DNA from: Flavobacteriales bacterium UBA6969
GTDB taxonomy: Bacteria > Bacteroidota > Bacteroidia > Flavobacteriales_D > Sanyastnellaceae
Assembly (NCBI GenBank): GCA_002448555.1
Contig: DJYV01000174.1
Coordinates: 1-15,431 of the forward strand
Direction: 5' to 3'
Length of the DNA: 15,431 nt
Part shown: one piece after another, positions 1 to 6,045 of the stretch
How positions within the stretch are numbered: the stretch's first letter is position 1
Layout of the letters: each line of letters starts with the position of its first letter
The notes under the pieces: model-generated
What the model was told of the DNA's origin: nothing
The model's database searches: none
What the model saw: only the letters and a program-made list of their open reading frames with translations
Made by a program: the position numbers and the translations under genes

Positions 1-444
1 CGTGTCGTGGCCGGCAACCATGAGCGGATTTTGCCATATGGCGTAAAGTGCCTGTGTATGCTGGGCGCGCGGCTCTCCCCATGCTTTTTCGATGTTGGAG
101 CGCCACGAGATGCCAGCTGCAGCTTGCTCGATTGCTTCACCAATGGATTCGAGGGCTTCAAAAGCATCGGGAATGGTGCGCACATCGGTGACGAGTACGT
201 CCGTGAATGCTCGGCACGCTTCTACGTCCTCTCGGGTGTTTTCTTCTTTGCTCGCAATCACGAGGTCGGGCTTGAGCTGTTCGATGCGGTCGAGGTGGAT
301 GCTTTTCGTGCCACCAATGATGGGGATTTGCTCCGCCGCTGCCCCAGCGCGAACGCAAAACTTCGTGCGGCCAACCAGCTCGCGGGCGCACCCCAAGTCC
401 ACCACGTATTCGGTCCAGCTCGGTACGAGGCTCACGATTCGCAT
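1..444 (-). CDS. BtuF-like helical-backbone metal/cobalamin-binding protein (3' end cut off)
   Basis: The reverse strand is open from an ATG at 444 through the window edge, giving 148 N-terminal residues. The start reads MRIVSLVPSWTEYVVDLG, then ELVGRTKFC, then IGGTKSIHLDRIEQLKPDLV. This is the usual opening of the first lobe of class III (helical-backbone) periplasmic binding proteins such as BtuF, which bind cobalamin, haem or siderophores for ABC importers; the 'LKPDLVIAS' strand is typical. The protein begins directly with the mature-domain sequence and has no signal peptide. The frame upstream of 444 stays open but shows no ATG, GTG or TTG and no hydrophobic leader. Such leaderless versions are, from memory, common in Bacteroidota. 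The ligand cannot be told. It is divergent from the dehydrogenase gene across 130 bases. The C-terminal lobe lies outside the window. Confidence 0.85.
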   Translation of the reverse strand, partial: MRIVSLVPSWTEYVVDLGCARELVGRTKFCVRAGAAAEQIPIIGGTKSIHLDRIEQLKPDLVIASKEENTREDVEACRAFTDVLVTDVRTIPDAFEALESIGEAIEQAAAGISWRSNIEKAWGEPRAQHTQALYAIWQNPLMVAGHDT

Positions 445-562
445 GGTGCAATTTAGCGTCCTTTCAAGCCGAACACACGGGCGGGAAATTTTCGTGGCTT
501 TTAAGCGCCTTGGAGCCGTTCTAACTTTCGAAGTAGTGGCCTGAGGTTAAGCCGGGAAGGCC

Positions 563-570
563 TAATTTCG
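563..570 (+). promoter_or_regulatory. Candidate -7 box (TAATTTCG) of the dehydrogenase gene
   Basis: TAATTTCG fits the Bacteroidota -7 pattern TAnnTTTG with C for the seventh base. It ends 4 bases before the ATG at 575, so transcription would start at or next to the start codon. No good TTTG lies 19-21 bases upstream (the place holds CCTG). A GGCCT/AGGCC inverted repeat (538-542 and 558-562) abuts it and could be an operator or chance. This is a weak call. Confidence 0.3.
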
Positions 571-574
571 CGGC

Positions 575-1603
575 ATGAATAACGTGAACTTTGGCGTCAT
601 CGGTACGGGCCATATCGGCAAACGGCACATGGAGATGATCCGCCGAAAGGAAGGATTTACCCTCGTGGCCATTGCGGATGTGCGGTCCAAAGAGGACTGC
701 GGTGTCGAAAGCGATGTTCCGCACTACAGCGACCATAAAGCGATGTTGGAGGCACATCCGGAATTGGATGTGGTGTGCGTTTGCACGCCCAATGGCTTCC
801 ACGCCCAGCAGGCGATTGATGCCATTTCTAGCAACTGCCATGTGGTGATCGAGAAGCCCATGGCGCTGACGCGAGCAGATGGCGAAGCGGTGCTGCACGC
901 GGCTTTGGCCAAAGGCAAACAGGTGTTCTGCGTCATGCAAAACCGCTACTCTCCGCCTTCGGTCTGGCTGCGCGATGTGATTCAAAGCGGGACTATGGGG
1001 GCCATTCACATGGTGCAGGTCCAGTGCTATTGGAACCGAGACGACCGCTATTACGGCAAGATTCCATGGAAAGGCACCAAGGACTTGGATGGCGGAACCC
1101 TGTTCACGCAATTCAGTCACTTCATCGACTTGATGTATTGGGTCTTCGGTGACATCCACCATATACAGAGCCGCTTCAATGATTTTGCACACAAGCACAA
1201 CACAGATTTTGAAGACTCTGGCGTAGTGACGTTTGAGTTCGTCAATCACAAAGCATTGGGGATGTTCAACTTCTCCACGGCGGTGGCCAATCAAAATTTC
1301 GAATCCTCGGTGACGGTCATCGGCGAAAAGGGCACCATCAAGGTCGGCGGACAATACATGAATGAAGTGGAGACGTGCGACATCTCAGGGTACACCATGC
1401 CCGAACTTCCCCCGTCGAATCCGGCCAACGACTACGGCCACTACAAAGGGTCAGCGGCCAACCACGGCTACATCTTTGAAAACATTCATGCGGCACTGAG
1501 TGGAGCCGGTGAGATCACAACCAATGCATTGGAAGGGCTCAAGGTCGTTGACATCATTGAGCGCATGTACGCCGCGGGCGAGCGGCCTTTGAAGCAAGAT
1601 TGA
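575..1603 (+). CDS. Gfo/Idh/MocA family NAD(P)-dependent oxidoreductase, sugar-nucleotide type
   Basis: A 342-residue cytoplasmic dehydrogenase of normal family length. The N-terminal Rossmann fold shows the nucleotide-binding loop GVIGTGHIGKRH (residues 7-18). The family's EKP motif with its catalytic lysine is at 93-95 (Lys94). The C-terminal substrate domain carries DLDGGTLFTQFSHFIDLMYW (170-189), with the usual His and Asp of the GG-x-L...H-x-x-D pattern. The region CYWNRDDRYYGKIPWKG resembles WlbA/WbpB-type enzymes, which oxidise the 3-position of UDP-N-acetylglucosamine-derived uronic acids for surface polysaccharides. That assignment is inference; other sugar substrates are possible. 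The glycosyltransferase starting 10 bases downstream supports a glycan role and co-transcription. The ATG is preceded by a promoter-like box rather than a ribosome site. Confidence 0.92.
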   Translation: MNNVNFGVIGTGHIGKRHMEMIRRKEGFTLVAIADVRSKEDCGVESDVPHYSDHKAMLEAHPELDVVCVCTPNGFHAQQAIDAISSNCHVVIEKPMALTRADGEAVLHAALAKGKQVFCVMQNRYSPPSVWLRDVIQSGTMGAIHMVQVQCYWNRDDRYYGKIPWKGTKDLDGGTLFTQFSHFIDLMYWVFGDIHHIQSRFNDFAHKHNTDFEDSGVVTFEFVNHKALGMFNFSTAVANQNFESSVTVIGEKGTIKVGGQYMNEVETCDISGYTMPELPPSNPANDYGHYKGSAANHGYIFENIHAALSGAGEITTNALEGLKVVDIIERMYAAGERPLKQD

Positions 1604-1613
1604 AGGCGCGTTG

Positions 1614-2759
1614 ATGAAAATAGCCAACGTCGTACTGAATGACTTCACCCGGGACAACCGGGTTTTGAAGACGTCCATCGCCCTGATGGAGGCCGGCCAT
1701 GAGGTGACAGTGGTCGCTTTGCATCGCAACCAATTGCCCCGAGTGGAATATCACCCGGCGGGTTTTCGCATCGAACGGGTGCGCATTTACATTCCCGGAT
1801 TTCGGGTATTGGCACCGTTCAAATGGGCAGAATTGGTCTTGCGCATTGCGTGGGTCTATCGAAAAGCCGACGCATGGCATTGCAACGACGCCGAGGCGTT
1901 TGGCATCGGATTGCTAGCCAAGTGGCTGCGGTCGAGTATCAAGCTTGTATACGATTGCCATGAATTTGAGTCGGAGCGCAATGGCAAGCCGGCTTGGTTG
2001 AGCAAAGCCGTTCGGCGCATGGAAACCCGGCACATCGGGAAAGCGGAGGAGGTTATCGTAGTGAGCCCATCCATCCAAGCTGCCTATGAGTCGCGGTACA
2101 CAGAGCACGGCATGCGCCGCATTTCGCTGGTGCGCAACGTCCCCAATGCGCGTTCAAGCAATGCCGCAACGCAGCCCTTGCGCGAAAACCTGGGGTTGAA
2201 GGCGGACGATTTTGTGGCCATCTACCAAGGTGCACTGACCATCAACCGCGGAATCGAAACCTTGCTCGCCATGGCGCCGAAGTTGAACGGGAGCCGCATT
2301 CACCTCGTATTCATGGGATACGGCATGCTCGAGCCGCAGGTCATGGAAGCGGTACGCCAGAATGCCAACGTGCATTTCCAGCCGGCGGTCCCCTACGAAG
2401 AAGTACTGGGCTACACGGGCGATGCCGATGTAGGTTTGGTCTCGGTAAAGCCAGTGTGCTTGAGCTATCTATACTGCCTGCCCAACAAGTTGTTTGAGTC
2501 CATTCAAGCGGGGATTCCGGTGTTGGTCAATGACCTGCCCGATTGCGTTGCCTTGATCGAACGATTCGGAATTGGCGCGCGCGTCGTGAACGATACGCCC
2601 GAAGGCTGGTATGAAGCGTTGGCTGAGGCGGAAAGCAAATCGCCTGCATGGAAGGTGCAGGCGATTGATGGGATGCGGGAGGCGCAAGCTGCATTGAACT
2701 GGGAAAACGAATCCCACGGGCTCACGGCGATTTATGAACGCCTGCAGCTTGAGCCTTAA
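1614..2759 (+). CDS. GT4-like glycosyltransferase
   Basis: A 381-residue soluble enzyme of GT-B fold, most like family GT4, which moves a sugar from a nucleotide donor to a growing glycan or lipid-linked acceptor. The start IANVVLNDFTRDNRVLK (residues 3-19) is the N-terminal Rossmann strand and the 'RDxRVLK' helix seen in this group. WHCNDAEA (89-96) and LVYDCHEFES (111-120) are further acceptor-domain landmarks. The donor domain begins near 200 (VAIYQGALTINRGIETLL) and has the nucleotide-binding segment NKLFESIQAGIPVLVND (291-307). I chose ATG 1614 over the TTG at 1611; GAAGG at 1602-1606, overlapping the stop of the upstream gene, is placed as a ribosome site and suggests translational coupling. 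The acceptor is unknown. The 3' end lies 3 bases from the convergent next gene. Confidence 0.9.
   Translation: MKIANVVLNDFTRDNRVLKTSIALMEAGHEVTVVALHRNQLPRVEYHPAGFRIERVRIYIPGFRVLAPFKWAELVLRIAWVYRKADAWHCNDAEAFGIGLLAKWLRSSIKLVYDCHEFESERNGKPAWLSKAVRRMETRHIGKAEEVIVVSPSIQAAYESRYTEHGMRRISLVRNVPNARSSNAATQPLRENLGLKADDFVAIYQGALTINRGIETLLAMAPKLNGSRIHLVFMGYGMLEPQVMEAVRQNANVHFQPAVPYEEVLGYTGDADVGLVSVKPVCLSYLYCLPNKLFESIQAGIPVLVNDLPDCVALIERFGIGARVVNDTPEGWYEALAEAESKSPAWKVQAIDGMREAQAALNWENESHGLTAIYERLQLEP
1643..1670 (+). other. Hairpin in the early coding region of the glycosyltransferase
   Basis: CTTCACCCGG (1643-1652) can pair with CCGGG (1658-1662) plus TGAAG (1666-1670), leaving a 5-base loop and a 3-base bulge. 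It starts 29 bases after the ATG. It may only reflect the codons for the conserved FTRDNRVLK segment. Confidence 0.3.
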
Positions 2760-2762
2760 GAT

Positions 2763-3530
2763 TTAGAGTGACCGCAATACGGCCTGGACTTCGCGGTCCG
2801 TTCCGAACAGGGCGTCGGTGGCTTCGATCCACTTGCGGGCATCTGTCAGGTTGCCTTCATCGGCGAGCATCTCAGCCGTGTAGATGACTGCGTACTTGAG
2901 CAGGTCCTGCTGGACTTCTTCGAGGCCTTTGCCACCGTATTCAATCAGCAACTGCTTCGCTGTGTTCCATGATTCTTTCGCATCGCGGACCGACCTGGCT
3001 TTCCACAGCACAGAGCCGTACATGAGCCATGCACCGGGGTCCTCAGCGTCCAAGGTCCACATGTACTTGTAGTACGACTTGGCTTTTGTGAATTTCTCTT
3101 CGTCCACGTAGATCTCTGCTTGGTTCATGGTCGCTCGGCGCAGGTCGTTGAAATAGTCGACGTATTCGCTGATGTACTCTTTTTCCTTGTCTTTCTTGAC
3201 AAATTTCGAGGCGTACTTCAAGGCATTTTTGAGGGCCTTGGAGTATTTCTCGAGCAACTCTTCATCGCTGGATTCTGAAATTTTGAAGAACGCCATGCTC
3301 ATGAAAACGTACGGCACGGGTTCTTTTTTCGTGTCATCGTCTTCCGTGTAGCGGATGGCCTTGTAGAGAACCTTCTCGTATTTGCCATCCACCATCCACA
3401 TCAGCAATTCATCGAAGTCTTCTTGTGGAATCAGCGGAGCTTCGTCTTCATCGCCATAGCGCTGGCCGAAAGACGCGAGTGGTTGGAGCAACATTAAACC
3501 AACCAAAAGAGTAAATTGTAATGCTTTCAT
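2763..3530 (-). CDS. Exported TPR-like helical-repeat protein, function unknown
   Basis: A 255-residue protein starting at ATG 3530, with a clear Sec signal peptide (MKALQFTLLVGLMLLQPLASFGQ; cleavage near 22-23). The mature part is all-helical, highly charged and rich in Lys, Glu, Asp and aromatic residues. Stretches such as AEIYVDEEKFTKAKSYYKYMWTLDAEDPGAWLMYGSVLWKA, written here only as residue classes, have the alternating pattern of tetratricopeptide repeats in the C-terminal half. I do not recognise a named family. The location should be periplasmic, and the role is probably protein-protein contact. It has its own promoter (3557-3587) and is a single-gene unit: convergent with the glycosyltransferase on one side and divergent from the helicase on the other. 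Longer starts, up to 3632, would put residues before the signal peptide and upstream of the promoter, so they were rejected. Confidence 0.85.
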   Translation of the reverse strand: MKALQFTLLVGLMLLQPLASFGQRYGDEDEAPLIPQEDFDELLMWMVDGKYEKVLYKAIRYTEDDDTKKEPVPYVFMSMAFFKISESSDEELLEKYSKALKNALKYASKFVKKDKEKEYISEYVDYFNDLRRATMNQAEIYVDEEKFTKAKSYYKYMWTLDAEDPGAWLMYGSVLWKARSVRDAKESWNTAKQLLIEYGGKGLEEVQQDLLKYAVIYTAEMLADEGNLTDARKWIEATDALFGTDREVQAVLRSL

Positions 3531-3556
3531 GCAGGTGGTATTACCAAATAACATGC

Positions 3557-3587
3557 CGAAGATACAGTGCGGAGGCGGCAAGACAAA
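3557..3587 (-). promoter_or_regulatory. Bacteroidota-type promoter of the TPR-like gene
   Basis: On the minus strand TTTG (3587-3584) is followed after exactly 19 bases by TATCTTCG (3564-3557). This matches the TTTG-N19-21-TAnnTTTG pattern used by the phylum's main sigma factor, apart from C for T at one position. Transcription would start around 3550, leaving a leader of about 20 bases before ATG 3530. The site lies upstream of and against the divergent helicase start. Confidence 0.55.
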
Positions 3588-3593
3588 CCTGCC

Positions 3594-6026
3594 ATGGTAG
3601 AATGCCCGCTTGAATCGTGGTTTGCCGGGCAAGGATGGTCACCGCATGACTTTCAGCGGGATGCCTGGAATGCTTACGGCAAGGGGGAGGAGGTCTTGAT
3701 CCAAGCGCCAACCGGTTCTGGCAAAACCTACGCCGGGCTGGGCGCTGCCATCCGAGAGGGTGTCAGCCGTGCAGGTTCTGGTGATAAAGCCAAGGGACTT
3801 CAACTCATTTGGATCGCTCCCATCCGCGCGCTGACCAAGGAAATCCAGTACAGCGCTCAACGCATGGTGACGGGCATGGGATTGGACTGGGAGGTCGGTG
3901 TTCGGACCGGTGATACGTCGAGCAAAGAGAAAGCGAACCAGCGCAAAAAAATGCCGCACATTCTCATCACCACGCCGGAATCCCTTCACGTGATGTTGGC
4001 CATGAAGGGAGTGGAAAAGCGGTTTGGCGCCTTGCGGTTGATGGTAGTCGACGAGTGGCATGACCTGCTCGGCACCAAGCGGGGTACGCAAGTGGAACTG
4101 GCTTCGGCTTGGTTTCGTCAGGTTGCGCCGAATTACCGGTGTTGGGGCATTTCAGCCACTGTCGGCAACCTGAACGAAGCCCTGCGGGTCCTGGTCGGAC
4201 CCGGCCGCCCGGGACGGCTGGTTCGATGCGATTGGGCCAAACGAACCGAAGTGAGGTCCCTGATGCCCAACCGGTTTGAACGCTTGCCATGGGCAGGCCA
4301 CATTGGTGTGAAGCTCGCTGAACACGTGGTGGATGTCATTCGCTCCCACGAGAGCACCCTCATTTTTACGAATACCCGGGCCCAATCGGAGATTTGGTAC
4401 CACAAATTGCTCGATGTCGCTCCTGACCTCGCAGGGGTCCTCGCGCTGCATCACAGCTCCATCGCGAAAGACCTCCGTGATTGGGTGGAGGAAGCCCTGC
4501 ACGAAGGGCACTTGAAGGCTGTGGTTTGTACGAGTTCTTTGGACCTCGGGGTTGACTTTAGGCCGGTCGAAGCCATCGTGCAGGTAGGCGGTCCAAAAGG
4601 CGTGGCGCGCTTCATGCAGCGGGCGGGTCGTTCCGGACACCAACCGGGAGCGATTAGCCGTATTTTTTTCCTGCCCACTCACGGGTTGGAGTTGATTGAG
4701 GCCAGCGCCTTACGCGATGCGATGGCCGCTCAGCGAATTGAGCCACGGGAGCCCTTGGTGCGTTCGTTTGATGTGTTGATCCAATTCCTTTGCACGTTGG
4801 CCGTCGGGGATGGATTTCGACCCGATGACGTGAAACGCTCATTGGCCGGGACGCATGCATTCGAAAGTATGGATGAGGAGGAATGGAGTTGGTGCCTGTC
4901 CTTCATCCGCGACGGAGGCAAATCTTTGTCGGCTTATGGCGATTACCGCCGGGTTGAGTGGGATGCTGCGGACGGCTTGTACATCCTCAAGGACCGCAGG
5001 CTGGCACGCCGGCACCGAATGAGCATTGGCACCATTGTATCGGATCAAATGATCAAGGTGCGCTGGACCAAGGGAGGGTTTCTCGGCCACGTGGAGGAGT
5101 ACTTCATTTCGAGCATGGACCCAGGCGATGCGTTTTGGTTCGCTGGAATGAGTTTGGAATTTGTGCGGTTGAAGGAGGGGGCGGTGCACGTGCGCAAGAG
5201 CAAGAAACCCAAGGGGCGCGTACCGGTTTACCTCGGCGGCCGGCTTTCGCTGAGTTCCGAATTGGGAGACGCCATCCGCGATGAATTGGACGCGTTCAGC
5301 AAAGGCCACGTGCGTTCGCCGGAGATGAGCCGGGTGAGCCCGCTGCTTGAATTGCAGCAATCCATGAGCTGCTTGCCGAACCGCGAAGAGATTTTGATTG
5401 AACAATTCCAATCCGAAGACGGCCACCACATCTGTGTATTCCCGTTCGAAGGCAAGGCGGTCCACGAGGCCATTGGCATGCTCTTGGCCCACCGTTGGTG
5501 CGGCGAACGTCCGCTTTCCATGTCCATCGCAAGCAATGATTATGGGTTTGAATTGCTCTCTGATTCGCCCTTGGATGCGACCGAAATTGATGCGTTGAAC
5601 CTGCTGCGGACGGAGGGTTTGATGGACGATTTGCAATCGGGTGTCAACTCCGTTGAAATGGCAAAACGTCGGTTTCGCGACATCGCGGTCATATCGGGGT
5701 TGGCGTTTCAAGGATTTCCTGGACAGCGGCAAGGCGTACGTCACTTGCAGTCGCATTCGGGATTGCTGTTTGACGTATTTCAGGATTTTGACCCGGAAAA
5801 CCTGCTGTTTCGCCAGGCGTACGATGAGTTACTGGATCAGCAGATGGAATGGACGCGGTTGCGCCGCGTGCTTGACCGGATGCGCGAGAAGCGCGCTGTG
5901 CTCGAGCGAACGGAACATCCGACACCGTTTTCATTCCCCCTCGTCGTGAACCGATTGCGCGAAAAAATGAGTTCGGAACAGCTCGAAGATCGAATTCAAA
6001 AAATGCTCGTGCGTTCGACCCGTTGA
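3594..6026 (+). CDS. Ligase-associated DNA-damage-response DEXH-box helicase (Lhr-like)
   Basis: An 810-residue superfamily 2 helicase. It opens with WFAGQGWSPHDFQRDAW, a Q-motif-like start typical of this group. It has Walker A APTGSGKT (38-45), motif Ia IAPIRALTKE, motif II DEWH (153-156), motif III SAT (187-189), motif V TSSLDLGVDF and motif VI RAGRSGH (343-349). Beyond residue 400 lie the winged-helix and Lhr-core-type domains. Length and motifs match the family that usually sits with an ATP-dependent DNA ligase, a beta-lactamase-fold exonuclease and the phosphoesterase PdeM, and which is thought to unwind DNA during repair. None of these partners is next to it here. I chose ATG 3594; the in-frame GTG at 3567 lies inside the opposite-strand promoter. 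No promoter of its own is clear in the 63-base gap. Confidence 0.92.
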   Translation: MVECPLESWFAGQGWSPHDFQRDAWNAYGKGEEVLIQAPTGSGKTYAGLGAAIREGVSRAGSGDKAKGLQLIWIAPIRALTKEIQYSAQRMVTGMGLDWEVGVRTGDTSSKEKANQRKKMPHILITTPESLHVMLAMKGVEKRFGALRLMVVDEWHDLLGTKRGTQVELASAWFRQVAPNYRCWGISATVGNLNEALRVLVGPGRPGRLVRCDWAKRTEVRSLMPNRFERLPWAGHIGVKLAEHVVDVIRSHESTLIFTNTRAQSEIWYHKLLDVAPDLAGVLALHHSSIAKDLRDWVEEALHEGHLKAVVCTSSLDLGVDFRPVEAIVQVGGPKGVARFMQRAGRSGHQPGAISRIFFLPTHGLELIEASALRDAMAAQRIEPREPLVRSFDVLIQFLCTLAVGDGFRPDDVKRSLAGTHAFESMDEEEWSWCLSFIRDGGKSLSAYGDYRRVEWDAADGLYILKDRRLARRHRMSIGTIVSDQMIKVRWTKGGFLGHVEEYFISSMDPGDAFWFAGMSLEFVRLKEGAVHVRKSKKPKGRVPVYLGGRLSLSSELGDAIRDELDAFSKGHVRSPEMSRVSPLLELQQSMSCLPNREEILIEQFQSEDGHHICVFPFEGKAVHEAIGMLLAHRWCGERPLSMSIASNDYGFELLSDSPLDATEIDALNLLRTEGLMDDLQSGVNSVEMAKRRFRDIAVISGLAFQGFPGQRQGVRHLQSHSGLLFDVFQDFDPENLLFRQAYDELLDQQMEWTRLRRVLDRMREKRAVLERTEHPTPFSFPLVVNRLREKMSSEQLEDRIQKMLVRSTR

Positions 6027-6032
6027 ATACCG

Positions 6033-6040
6033 TAAATTCG
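6033..6040 (+). promoter_or_regulatory. Candidate -7 box (TAAATTCG) of the TonB-dependent receptor gene
   Basis: TAAATTCG lies in the 19-base gap between the helicase and the receptor and ends 5 bases before ATG 6046. It suggests that the receptor has its own transcript with almost no leader. The -33 element is weak: a TTCG lies 15 bases upstream, shorter than the normal spacing. Confidence 0.3.
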
Positions 6041-6045
6041 CAATC

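Noticed and set aside
521..1354. Open frame of 277 codons on the minus strand over the dehydrogenase gene
   Set aside because: The plus-strand protein has intact family motifs throughout; the antisense product is His-rich without any domain, as expected for a shadow frame.
4199..4213. GC-rich inverted repeat CCCGG/CCGGG in the helicase gene
   Set aside because: A 5-pair stem in G+C-rich coding sequence is expected by chance and has no T run or regulatory setting.
4839..5756. Long open frame of 305 codons on the minus strand inside the helicase gene
   Set aside because: It is fully antisense to clear helicase coding sequence, has no recognisable domain, and arises easily from the codon pattern of a G+C-rich gene.
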